DNA of 64,000 nucleotides from a virus, in the IMG/VR virus record IMGVR_UViG_3300031972_002122, positions 62,001 to 126,000 of that record. The stretch is one strand, 5' to 3'. A program made the translations under genes and the position numbers. A model generated the notes under the pieces. That model searched no databases. It saw only the letters and a list, made by a program, of their open reading frames with translations, and had not been told where the DNA came from. This document shows positions 50,955-57,848 of the stretch, piece after piece. The stretch's first letter is position 1. Every line of letters begins with the position of its first letter.

Positions 50955-51110
50955 ATTATAAAAAATCATGTTAAGAAATATCAACATATCAGCCATTAAA
51001 GTGAATCGCATTAAAGCGAAAGGGTCGAAGTATGTCGTGTTGATATAAACTAAATTAGAAGTAATTAAGGATATAAAGCCAGTACGACAAGATCGCACTG
51101 GCTTTTTTTA
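50955..51110 (+). ncRNA. candidate small RNA or leader-peptide transcript
   Basis: Between a strong promoter and a terminator. ATATCAACA (50978-50986) pairs with TGTTGATAT (51038-51046), a nine-base stem with a smaller CGC/GCG hairpin inside. The same stretch contains a 26-codon frame (50968-51048). The long stem over the whole frame favours an RNA. Related in layout to the cassette at 37214-37462. Confidence 0.5.
51075..51110 (+). terminator. intrinsic terminator
   Basis: AAGCCAGT (51076-51083) pairs with ACTGGCTT (51097-51104), extended by an inner CGA/TCG, and followed by seven T. Confidence 0.8.
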
Positions 51111-51111
51111 T

Positions 51112-51192
51112 TGGCGAGTACCAGCCCATCCTGATAAGATGGAGAACTGTAATTGGTTGTTGAAAATGTGGGTTCAAATCCCATCTCGCCAA
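51112..51192 (+). tRNA. tRNA-like gene, isotype uncertain
   Basis: Acceptor TGGCGAG/CTCGCCA with T8-A9, and T arm GTGGG-TTCAAAT-CCCAT. The only good inner hairpin is CCATC-CTGATAA-GATGG, a perfect anticodon-type arm (GAT, Ile) standing where the D arm should be, then 25 bases that can form AAC/GTT. Either a D-armless tRNA or a D-loop insertion that hides the true anticodon. Confidence 0.5.
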
Positions 51193-51207
51193 CTTAACTG
51201 TTAAAAT

Positions 51208-51282
51208 ACGCATGTAGGCAAGTAGGTGAAGCCGTGAAGCTTATATCTTCATGACACGTTGGTTCGAACCCAACCATGCGTA
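51208..51282 (+). tRNA. tRNA-Ile (TAT)
   Basis: Acceptor ACGCATG/CATGCGT, anticodon stem TGAAG/CTTCA with loop CTTATAT (TAT), T arm GTTGG-TTCGAAC-CCAAC. Reads AUA. Confidence 0.9.
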
Positions 51283-51326
51283 CAATAATTACAAATAAAA
51301 ATATTTGTATTTTTTTTTCAAAAAAG

Positions 51327-51357
51327 TTTGGAAATACGTGAAAGTTGTTTATCTTAG
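51327..51357 (+). promoter_or_regulatory. Bacteroidetes-type promoter (TTTG-N19-TATCTTAG)
   Basis: TTTG 51327-51330, TATCTTAG 51350-51357, 44 bases before the ATG at 51401. Confidence 0.7.
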
Positions 51358-51400
51358 TGTTGTAATCGGAGGGGATTATTATTAACCTAAACCTTATATC

Positions 51401-51922
51401 ATGACAACCACCGCAGTATTAAGTCGACCAATTGGCGAGCACAGAATTGAAGAATTGAAAAAAACAATTGAACACACTCGAGAATTGATGCGAGATCGAT
51501 CTAGACGAATCGGGGAAGGTCTGACGGATATGGATGATTGCTTCATTTCAGAACGATCCAACCAGCAGACTATAACTGGGTGTGAAATGAAGATTAATAT
51601 TCTTGAAAACAAAGGACTTAGTCAATTTGAAGTACTCGTTGATATTGATACTGATGAGATAGTATCAGATGGTGATCGGAGATATGGTGAGTATGGTGGA
51701 TACTGGGTCATGAACGATGAGTATTATAAGCGAACTGGAAAACGTTACGTCGGAGATGCCAAACGAGAATCGACTTTCACCAAGAAGGGTGTACGAAAGG
51801 AATATCGAGAATTTCCAGCATGGGTGTATTTTTCGGCAGGAGGTGGTAGTGGTTTGATGGGTGCGTATACTGGATCATATCGTGTATTCCGTTCAGATAA
51901 AAATTACTACACCGAAAAATAA
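51401..51922 (+). CDS. hypothetical protein (173 aa)
   Basis: N-terminal 65 residues are helical and Arg-rich (MRDRSRRIGEG); the rest is beta-rich with Gly/Tyr ('GEYGGYWVMNDEYYKRTGKR' and 'YFSAGGGSGLMGAYTGSYRV'). In its own transcription unit. No family recognised. Confidence 0.7.
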   Translation: MTTTAVLSRPIGEHRIEELKKTIEHTRELMRDRSRRIGEGLTDMDDCFISERSNQQTITGCEMKINILENKGLSQFEVLVDIDTDEIVSDGDRRYGEYGGYWVMNDEYYKRTGKRYVGDAKRESTFTKKGVRKEYREFPAWVYFSAGGGSGLMGAYTGSYRVFRSDKNYYTEK

Positions 51923-51933
51923 TTGTGTGGATA

Positions 51934-51965
51934 TTTGATTTATATGAAAAAGTTTTTTATATTAG
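51934..51965 (+). promoter_or_regulatory. Bacteroidetes-type promoter (TTTG-N20-TATATTAG)
   Basis: TTTG 51934-51937, TATATTAG 51958-51965, before the gene at 51998 whose leader has ACCAAAAATACTAATACA. Confidence 0.72.
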
Positions 51966-51997
51966 CGTAACAATACTTAACCAAAAATACTAATACA

Positions 51998-52309
51998 ATG
52001 GATATCAATTTTGAAGAAATTATACTTAGACAGCAACTTTCGAGTCGTGGTGGGGGGATTGAGGTAGATTTAACAAGTCTTGGATTTCCAGAAGCTAAAA
52101 TGACAGTGTACCAAAACTATTTGGGTGGTGGAATGCTTGGGAGAGTTTGCAACGATTGTACGATTAGTGACTGGCGAGACGACGCGAAACTATCTAAGAT
52201 TGCTGCAGAGCTTCGACAGTTCATGCATAAAGTTACAAATCCATCAGATGATGCGTGGGAATCTGTGAGTTATGAGCAGAATCAAAAAATGCCAGTAAGT
52301 GCATACTAG
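51998..52309 (+). CDS. hypothetical protein (103 aa)
   Basis: Contains 'KMTVYQNYLGGGMLGRVCND', a Gly-rich turn with a Cys pair, and acidic C-terminal helix. Under the promoter at 51934. Unknown function; I recall similar small proteins in other phages but cannot name them. Confidence 0.68.
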   Translation: MDINFEEIILRQQLSSRGGGIEVDLTSLGFPEAKMTVYQNYLGGGMLGRVCNDCTISDWRDDAKLSKIAAELRQFMHKVTNPSDDAWESVSYEQNQKMPVSAY

Positions 52310-52411
52310 TAATCCAAAGGGATTACATTAAATTTGACAGAAGAGCATAAACCGCCTCGGGGTGACTAGTTTGGATTGGCGTCTTAATTAGGTGAACTTA
52401 GAGGAAACGAT

Positions 52412-52594
52412 ATGTCAAAGCGTGTGGATACTATGAGCTGTAACCTTATCAGGTTAGACGTAAGAACTTTGGGTAAGACGTACTATGAGGGTGAAGTTAT
52501 CAGGTTAGATGAAGCGCGTGAGTTGGTTGCCTGTTTGGAAGGGCAGCGAAGTATTGAGCGAGTTCGACATATCTGGGGATTCTGTATGTGGTAG
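52412..52594 (+). CDS. hypothetical small protein (60 aa)
   Basis: Start ATG 52412 after AGAGGAAACGAT. Mixed alpha/beta, 'YEGEVIRLDEARELVACLEG'. Codon use looks normal. Unknown. Confidence 0.55.
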   Translation: MSKRVDTMSCNLIRLDVRTLGKTYYEGEVIRLDEARELVACLEGQRSIERVRHIWGFCMW

Positions 52595-52907
52595 GTCATT
52601 GCGATCCGCCAAGATCATATGACTGAGTTATTACTGAGTCCTCATTACCGCTCACGTATAATGATAAAAACCTCGTGCGGTGAAATTCCCTCACTTGAAT
52701 GAATCATATAGGCGTGATACCTATTTTGGAAAAACGTGAGGCGAGGTTTTAAAATAATAGTGCTTTACGTGGAGACCATTGCACTCGAAATATGTGGGTC
52801 TATCCTATCCCTTAAGCTGAGGGCATAGCAGAGAAGCTAGATGTTTAAAAACTCTGTGCTGAGCAAGCACGCTAAAAGGCTCATATTTTTAAAACTAAAT
52901 ATTTAGT
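52595..52907 (+). other. 313-base gene-free stretch rich in RNA structure
   Basis: No coding frame is supported. It holds GTCAT/ATGAC, direct repeats ACTGAGT, the nested structure at 52667-52750, AGTGC/GCACT (52763-52784 region), AGAG/CTCT near 52828-52858, and GTGCT/AGCAC near 52857-52871. Probably one or more structured RNAs. Confidence 0.5.
52667..52750 (+). ncRNA. candidate structured RNA with three nested stems
   Basis: Outer stem AAAACCTCG/CGAGGTTTT (52667-52675 with 52742-52750), middle CCTCAC/GTGAGG (52689-52694 with 52736-52741, stacked directly on the outer 3' strand) and inner ATAGG/CCTAT (52708-52712 with 52720-52724, loop CGTGATA). Twenty perfect pairs in 84 bases is far more than chance. 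Confidence 0.6.
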
Positions 52908-53135
52908 ATGGATATGATAAATATGATGAATGCGTTTTTGAAGTTGGGTGAAATATCATCTCCAGACGCTTCATTAGAAGATAAGGTGAAGTATAAGGAG
53001 CGCATTGTTTTCGCTACTATGCGAGCATCTATACCTGATTGGAAAGTTCCAGCACATTACAATGAATTAGACACTCAGGGGAAATACGATTTGTTGGTTA
53101 AACTTGAAAAAATAACAACTGAGGATACTCAGTGA
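52908..53135 (+). CDS. hypothetical protein (75 aa)
   Basis: Soluble helical protein starting MDMINMMNAFLKLG. Preceded by AAATATTTAGT. Unknown. Confidence 0.6.
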   Translation: MDMINMMNAFLKLGEISSPDASLEDKVKYKERIVFATMRASIPDWKVPAHYNELDTQGKYDLLVKLEKITTEDTQ

Positions 53136-53148
53136 AAATAGTTGAATA

Positions 53149-53616
53149 ATGGCAAACCATGCACGGATTGTAAAAAATAAATTACCGATAACTGTAGCTG
53201 GTGTTGATATGATTGTTGATCGAATTATATCTGACCGATTTGGAGATGTTTTATCGGTGACTAAGAATTCTGAAACTGAGTGGTTGATTAGTGTGTATGG
53301 GGATAACACATATGAAGGTATTTTATTTTGGATCAATGAGGTAGGTGAATTAGAATTTAGACACGGTCACGGATTTATACATTTTTGGTATTTAGAGGGA
53401 GTATTTAGAGAGAATTTGGCAGTGTTTTTTGGAGGAGATGTGAATGACGACGGGGTAGGAGAAGATGAAATTCCCAGACCAGAAAAATATGAAAATTTTG
53501 ATGCTTACTTTAGTAAATTACCAAAAAAATATTTGAAATCTATATACAAAGATTATTTACAACTTTACTCTAAGGAAATTTATGAAAAGTTAGAAGTTCC
53601 AGAATGGTTAAGGTGA
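53149..53616 (+). CDS. hypothetical protein (155 aa)
   Basis: Beta-rich N-terminal part and a helical, Lys/Tyr-rich C-terminus. Its TGA lies inside the 5' strand of the following tRNA-Ile gene. Unknown function. Confidence 0.65.
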   Translation: MANHARIVKNKLPITVAGVDMIVDRIISDRFGDVLSVTKNSETEWLISVYGDNTYEGILFWINEVGELEFRHGHGFIHFWYLEGVFRENLAVFFGGDVNDDGVGEDEIPRPEKYENFDAYFSKLPKKYLKSIYKDYLQLYSKEIYEKLEVPEWLR

Positions 53617-53772
53617 CGTAGCTCAGATATCGTTTGAAACGGAAGCTGCCAATTACTAACGAGTAATGTAGTCCTGAGTAGCACACGCGGAGTGTACATT
53701 AAACGTGTGAGATTTGGTTAGAGCATTATTCTGATAGAATAAGGGTCGGTGGTTCGAATCCACCCGTCGCAA
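53612..53772 (+). tRNA. tRNA-Ile (GAT) interrupted by an 87-base insertion in the D loop
   Basis: 5' part GGTGACG-TA-GCTCAG (53612-53626) and 3' part TTGGTTAGAGC onward (53714-53772) join into a standard tRNA: D stem GCTC/GAGC, anticodon stem TTATT/AATAA with loop CTGATAG (GAT), T arm GGTGG-TTCGAAT-CCACC, acceptor 3' CGTCGCA (six of seven pairs). The insert has three hairpins: CGTTT/AAACG, ATTACT/AGTAAT and CACACG/CGTGTG. No nearer GCTC partner exists for GAGC. Confidence 0.7.
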
Positions 53773-53778
53773 CGAATT

Positions 53779-53851
53779 GGGGGTGTAGCTCAACTGGATG
53801 AGCACTTGCTTTGCAAGTAGGGAGATGTGGGTTCGAGTCCCATCACTTCCA
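53779..53851 (+). tRNA. tRNA-Ala (TGC)
   Basis: Acceptor GGGGGTG/CACTTCC with two G-U pairs, D stem GCTC/GAGC, anticodon loop TTTGCAA (TGC), T loop TTCGAGT. Confidence 0.9.
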
Positions 53852-53864
53852 CTAATAATTGAAA

Positions 53865-53945
53865 TATCGTTCGGTGAACGTCCGAAACACCGAGTAGTAA
53901 CTGTTCAGAGCGGTCAAACACTTGGGAATGACGTCCCTGACGATA
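53865..53945 (+). ncRNA. structured leader RNA upstream of rtcB
   Basis: TATCGT (53865-53870) pairs with ACGATA (53940-53945), enclosing CGTTC/GAACG and GGG/CCC hairpins and ending with a T-rich tract. The segment GAAATATCG...GAGTAGTA also occurs at 40692-40708 without the insert. It may regulate rtcB or be a processed RNA. Confidence 0.45.
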
Positions 53946-53968
53946 ATTCTTTTTAAAATGTAAATAAA

Positions 53969-55147
53969 ATGAAACAAGTAATAAGTAGTCAGAAGAAGCC
54001 AATTAAGATGTGGCTAGATAATCTGGAGCATGGAGCGATCCAGCAAGCTAAGAACTTGGCGAACTTGCCATTCTTATTTAAGCATGTTGCGATTATGCCA
54101 GACTCACATCAGGGTTATGGTATGCCGATCGGTGGTGTACTAGCTACTGAAGGTGTGGTTATACCGAATGCTGTCGGTGTTGACATTGGATGTGGGATGT
54201 GTAGTGTTAAGACTAGCATCAAAACGGAAGAGATTGATAAAATTGACTTCTCAAAGTTAATGAACTTGATCCGTAAGAAGGTTCCAGTGGGATTTAACCA
54301 TCACCAGCGAAATCAGAATTCCAAGTGGATGCCTGATGGGATGGATGATGTACCAAAGACTGGTAACATTCGGAAGGAGTTGAGTAGTGCGCTGAAGCAA
54401 GTAGGCACACTCGGTGGTGGTAATCACTTTATAGAGATACAAGCTGGTGATGATGGCTATGTGTGGATAATGATTCACTCAGGGTCACGTAACTTAGGTT
54501 ATAAGACAGCTAGACACCATAACACGTTGGCTAAAGAGATCAATAAGAAATATTGGTCTGAGGTTCCACCATCGTGGGATTTAGCATTCTTACTGATCGA
54601 CTCGCAGGAGGGACAGGATTATATAAGTGAGCTTAATTATGCGACGAAGTTTGCGCTAGCAAACCGTGCACATATGATGGAAGCTGTTAAAGAATGTTTA
54701 ATTGATGTAGCGGGATGGGGTGTTACGTTTGATCCGATGATCAACAAGCCACATAACTTTGCGGAGATGGAACATCACTTTGGTAAGAATGTTATGGTAC
54801 ACCGTAAGGGTGCTTGTCGGGCTAGGAATGGTGAAGTGGGTATGATACCCGGCTCTCAAGGAACGCACTCGTATATCGTGAAGGGTAAGGGTGAGGAAAA
54901 CTCATTCCAGTCTTGCTCACACGGTGCTGGTAGAGTGATGGGACGTAAAGCCGCTCAGAGAAGTTTAGATTTTGACACTGAGGTTAAGCGGTTGAATGAC
55001 ATGGGAGTGTACCACACATTAGAAACGGTAAAGCAATTAGATGAAGCTGCAGGGGCATATAAAGATATTGACCTCGTGATGGAAAACCAATCTGATCTAG
55101 TAGAAATATTAGTGAAGCTGAAGCCATTAGCAGTAGTAAAAGCATAA
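53969..55147 (+). CDS. rtcB: RtcB RNA-splicing ligase
   Basis: GTP/Mn-dependent ligase joining 3'-phosphate or 2',3'-cyclic phosphate to 5'-OH RNA ends; 392 residues. PDSHQGYGMPIGGV, VDIGCGM with Cys75, GTLGGGNHF (149-153), HSGSRNLG with His170, HRKGACRA, and SHGAGR with His318, the guanylylated residue, are all present, so it should be active. In a phage it could repair tRNAs cut by host anticodon nucleases. It sits inside the tRNA array, between an interrupted tRNA-Ile and an orphan tRNA 3' half. Confidence 0.98.
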   Translation: MKQVISSQKKPIKMWLDNLEHGAIQQAKNLANLPFLFKHVAIMPDSHQGYGMPIGGVLATEGVVIPNAVGVDIGCGMCSVKTSIKTEEIDKIDFSKLMNLIRKKVPVGFNHHQRNQNSKWMPDGMDDVPKTGNIRKELSSALKQVGTLGGGNHFIEIQAGDDGYVWIMIHSGSRNLGYKTARHHNTLAKEINKKYWSEVPPSWDLAFLLIDSQEGQDYISELNYATKFALANRAHMMEAVKECLIDVAGWGVTFDPMINKPHNFAEMEHHFGKNVMVHRKGACRARNGEVGMIPGSQGTHSYIVKGKGEENSFQSCSHGAGRVMGRKAAQRSLDFDTEVKRLNDMGVYHTLETVKQLDEAAGAYKDIDLVMENQSDLVEILVKLKPLAVVKA

Positions 55148-55151
55148 AGAT

Positions 55152-55186
55152 ATCCTGACGTCAGGTTCGATTCCTGAATTCCACCA
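55152..55186 (+). pseudogene. orphan tRNA 3' half
   Basis: T arm TCAGG-TTCGATT-CCTGA (55161-55177) followed by ATTCCACCA, directly after the rtcB stop. No matching D arm or anticodon arm is seen upstream in rtcB. GGTGGA, complementary to TCCACC, occurs downstream at about 55199. Remnant, or one half of a split or permuted tRNA. Confidence 0.5.
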
Positions 55187-55263
55187 CGGTACCATTGGGT
55201 GGATGTTCTTTGCGCAAAGAATTCCTTGGTGGCAGTTGGGACATTTTATAACATATTCAATAT

Positions 55264-55518
55264 ATGAAATTTATTGTAACCTCAGTAATATATTTGGATG
55301 ATGTACTCGTCGATAGTCGAGTGTCATTCTGTGAGAATGAATCATTGATGAAAGCAGTTGACGCTGAATGTCGTAGACGTATGGATTTCTCCGAGGAGAA
55401 TAATGTACTGACGCCATCACTATCATTTCATATTAGAGAGAATTGTATCATAGTACAAGATACAAGAGCTCAAGCGGTGCACGTTGTGGCACCATTTATA
55501 AATTGCCTCGGGAGCTGA
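55264..55518 (+). CDS. hypothetical protein (84 aa)
   Basis: Small alpha/beta protein. Its last 14 bases overlap the tRNA-Asn gene. Unknown function. Confidence 0.58.
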   Translation: MKFIVTSVIYLDDVLVDSRVSFCENESLMKAVDAECRRRMDFSEENNVLTPSLSFHIRENCIIVQDTRAQAVHVVAPFINCLGS

Positions 55519-55577
55519 CAAGGCGTAGCGACTGGCTGTTAACCAGAGGGCGGTGGGTTCGATTCCCACCCGAGGCG
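55505..55577 (+). tRNA. tRNA-Asn (GTT)
   Basis: Acceptor GCCTCGG/CCGAGGC, anticodon stem CTGG/CCAG with loop CTGTTAA (GTT), T loop TTCGATT, discriminator G. Confidence 0.93.
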
Positions 55578-55580
55578 CAA

Positions 55581-55676
55581 AACATACAGGTAGATTGTGA
55601 GGTATAAGCAATCTTTTAATCTTGATACTTGCTTTAAATAGCACAGAACGCTTAGTCTAGTATCATCCTATGTGTT
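55581..55676 (+). ncRNA. structured spacer RNA
   Basis: AACATACAGG (55581-55590) pairs with CCTATGTGTT (55667-55676), nine of ten pairs, enclosing AGATTG/CAATCT and TGATACT/AGTATCA. A three-way-junction RNA between tRNA-Asn and tRNA-Arg. Confidence 0.45.
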
Positions 55677-55681
55677 AATTT

Positions 55682-55755
55682 AGCCTCATGGCGCAATTGG
55701 ATAGCGCACTTGACTACGAATCAAGAGGTTGAAGGTTCGAATCCTTCTGGGGCTA
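55682..55755 (+). tRNA. tRNA-Arg (ACG)
   Basis: Acceptor AGCCTCA/TGGGGCT, D stem GCGC/GCGC, anticodon stem CTTGA/TCAAG with loop CTACGAA (ACG), T loop TTCGAAT. A34 would need a tRNA adenosine deaminase. Confidence 0.92.
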
Positions 55756-55770
55756 CAAAATATAAATACA

Positions 55771-56286
55771 ATGGATCGTGTTTTTAAAACAATGGATGGT
55801 GAAGTAGTTGACGTGATACCATACACGTTCGATTTCATCCGAGACAACAAAGGGACTAAAATCTTTGTTGGAGCAGACTCACAAGTTCGTAGGTATACTA
55901 TCAAGTACGCCGTATGTATTGTGTATCGATATGGTACGCTCTTCTCATACACCGAGGGTGGTGTGAAGCGTGAGATCGGGAAGGGATGTCACGTACTTAA
56001 ATCGGTCTGGGAGGTACCCAAGCGTGGTGCTGGTACTGGTGAAGCGTTGTTGATTAAGAGGTTGATGGATGAAATAACGACATCTATAGTAACTGCAGAG
56101 ACATTGCGAGAAAACGCGATACACGTTGAACAAATTGATTTTGACTTGAATGATGATGATCAGTGCGCGTCACATAAAATGGTGAGTACTGCGAGAGGTT
56201 GGGCAACTGGTCTTGGATATAAAGTGAGTATAAAACCAGATATGCAGTTCGCTACTAAGGCAGCTAACCATATTGTAAACCATTAA
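55771..56286 (+). CDS. RNase H-like protein (DUF458/YkuK family)
   Basis: A 171-residue protein. 'TKIFVGADSQVRRYTIKYAV' is the first strand with catalytic Asp, a central Glu-containing helix follows, then 'HVEQIDFDLNDDDQCASHKM' with further acidic residues and 'KPDMQFATKAANHIVN' at the end. This matches the DUF458/YkuK fold. Substrate unknown; RNA processing would suit the tRNA context. Confidence 0.83.
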   Translation: MDRVFKTMDGEVVDVIPYTFDFIRDNKGTKIFVGADSQVRRYTIKYAVCIVYRYGTLFSYTEGGVKREIGKGCHVLKSVWEVPKRGAGTGEALLIKRLMDEITTSIVTAETLRENAIHVEQIDFDLNDDDQCASHKMVSTARGWATGLGYKVSIKPDMQFATKAANHIVNH

Positions 56287-56353
56287 TAATATGAAGTATA
56301 AACGAAAATATAAACAGTAATTAACTTCACCAGCGAGTCTGGGGGAGTTAAAT

Positions 56354-56426
56354 ACCCCCAATGCTCGTATGGTAGAGCACCTGACTTTTAATCAGGGTAT
56401 AGTGAGTTCGAATCTCACTGGGGGTA
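56354..56426 (+). tRNA. tRNA-Lys (TTT)
   Basis: Acceptor ACCCCCA/TGGGGGT, D stem GCTC/GAGC, anticodon stem CCTGA/TCAGG with loop CTTTTAA (TTT), T loop TTCGAAT. Confidence 0.93.
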
Positions 56427-56436
56427 CATATGATAT

Positions 56437-56508
56437 CCGCTCGAAGCATTGCTGGCGATGTTCTTGGCTCTTAACCTTGAGAATTGGGTTCGATTCCCGA
56501 CGGGCGGA
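56437..56508 (+). tRNA. tRNA-Lys (CTT)
   Basis: Acceptor CCGCTCG/CGGGCGG, anticodon loop CTCTTAA (CTT) closed by GG/CC with T-T mismatches below, T arm TTGGG-TTCGATT-CCCGA. The mismatched anticodon stem is unusual. Confidence 0.75.
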
Positions 56509-56517
56509 CAATTTTAA

Positions 56518-56608
56518 ACCCCCATAGCTGAATTGGAAGCAGTACTGTAAGGGAACAAGCAACGCACTTTTAATGCGTGGGATGTGAGTTCGAGTCTCAC
56601 TGGGGGTA
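56518..56608 (+). tRNA. second tRNA-Lys (TTT), with D-arm insertion
   Basis: Acceptor ACCCCCA/TGGGGGT as in the first Lys gene, anticodon stem ACGCA/TGCGT with loop CTTTTAA (TTT), T loop TTCGAGT. Eighteen extra bases (about 56541-56558) lie between the D stem and the anticodon stem, including CAGTACTG. Confidence 0.78.
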
Positions 56609-56626
56609 CTAAAATATATTACGTAA

Positions 56627-56657
56627 TTTGTATAATGTTGAGAATTTTTTATATTTG
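56627..56657 (+). promoter_or_regulatory. Bacteroidetes-type promoter, exact consensus (TTTG-N19-TATATTTG)
   Basis: TTTG 56627-56630 and TATATTTG 56650-56657, with 19 bases between. ATG of the next gene is only six bases downstream. Confidence 0.82.
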
Positions 56658-56663
56658 CTTTAT

Positions 56664-56915
56664 ATGAATAAGAAAGATAAAGAAACGTATAAAAAGATTG
56701 TGGAAGGTGAATGGAAAGACATGCCTGAATTCCACCAAGACGATTTAACGTCTAAGCGAAAGATTGTTGTTCATTTTAGGAACGATGATGATGTAAAAAA
56801 GTTTGAGGAGTTGATGGATCAAAAGATAACGCCAAAGCAAAAATCGCTATGGTATCCATACATGCCTCCTAGACGGTATGCTCATAAACGATATATAGAC
56901 GAAGATGAATCCTAG
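56664..56915 (+). CDS. small conserved partner of the TAGT-like glycosyltransferase (83 aa)
   Basis: 'WKDMPEFHQDDLTSKRKIVV', FRNDDDVKKFEEL and 'KITPKQKSLWYP' match a small protein I recall adjacent to TET-associated-type glycosyltransferases in many phages. It overlaps the transferase start. Role unknown, possibly a subunit. Confidence 0.68.
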   Translation: MNKKDKETYKKIVEGEWKDMPEFHQDDLTSKRKIVVHFRNDDDVKKFEELMDQKITPKQKSLWYPYMPPRRYAHKRYIDEDES

Positions 56916-57771
56916 ATATCCTATATACATACCATCTAAGGGTCGATACGAGACGCGTAAGACCGTTAAAGCACTCGATGCTATATCGGTGCCATATCGG
57001 ATCGTTGTAGAGCCACAGGAGTACGATAAATACGCTGCAGTCATTGACGAGCATAATATATTAGTACTCCCAGAGGATAACGTGAAGTTAATCGGTGCTC
57101 GGAATTGGATAAAGCAACATTCAATATCGGAGGGGTATGAGCGACATTGGCAACTTGATGATAATATAGAACAGTTCAATAGGCTTAATAGAAATTACCA
57201 AGTCAAGGTATCGTCTGGGACTATATTTAGGTGTGCTGAAGATTTCACGGATAGGTATGACAACATAGCTTATTCAGGATTTCAATACGATCACTTCGCA
57301 AAGGCGAAGACTAAGATGTTACCATTTATATTGAATACACGGGTGTATTCGTGTACGTTAGTCAATAACCTTGCACCATACGCTTGGCGATCGATTTATA
57401 ATGATGATACTGATGTGTGTCTTCAAGCTTTGAAAGATGGGTGGTGTACTGTGTTGTTCAACGCATTCCTCCAGTGTAAAGCTACGACAATGACAGTTAA
57501 GGGTGGAAACACTGAAGAGTTATATTTGATCGAGGATGGTCGTAAGAAGATGGCACAGGCGTTAGTAGACTTACATCCAGACGTTGCTAAGGTAGCGTGG
57601 AGATTTAATCGATGGCAACATGTAGTGGACTATAGCTCATTCAAGTTGAATAATCGATTGCAGAAGAAAGATGGTATAACGATCCCAGAAGGGATCAATA
57701 ATTATGGTATGAAATTAGTCACCGTAGATTCTGATGAATACACACGGTGGGAAGCAAATAAGCTCCTTTAG
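56905..57771 (+). CDS. TET-associated glycosyltransferase-like protein (TAGT family)
   Basis: A 288-residue GT-A protein. 'YPIYIPSKGRYETRKTVKAL', then 'VPYRIVVEPQEYDKYAAVID' and 'GARNWIKQHS' with HWQLDDNI supplying the acidic metal site. These are the motifs of the TAGT family, predicted to glycosylate modified pyrimidines in phage DNA. No TET/JBP oxygenase lies in this window. The stop falls inside tRNA-Val. Confidence 0.8.
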   Translation: MNPRYPIYIPSKGRYETRKTVKALDAISVPYRIVVEPQEYDKYAAVIDEHNILVLPEDNVKLIGARNWIKQHSISEGYERHWQLDDNIEQFNRLNRNYQVKVSSGTIFRCAEDFTDRYDNIAYSGFQYDHFAKAKTKMLPFILNTRVYSCTLVNNLAPYAWRSIYNDDTDVCLQALKDGWCTVLFNAFLQCKATTMTVKGGNTEELYLIEDGRKKMAQALVDLHPDVAKVAWRFNRWQHVVDYSSFKLNNRLQKKDGITIPEGINNYGMKLVTVDSDEYTRWEANKLL

Positions 57772-57836
57772 CTCAGTTGGTTTAGAGCACTTGTTTTACA
57801 TGCATGGGGTCGTAGGTTCGAATCCTACAGGGAGCA
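57762..57836 (+). tRNA. tRNA-Val (TAC)
   Basis: Acceptor GCTCCTT/AGGGAGC, D stem GCTC/GAGC, anticodon loop TTTACAT (TAC), T loop TTCGAAT. Overlaps the end of the TAGT-like gene. Confidence 0.88.
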
Positions 57837-57848
57837 CAAATTAAATAT

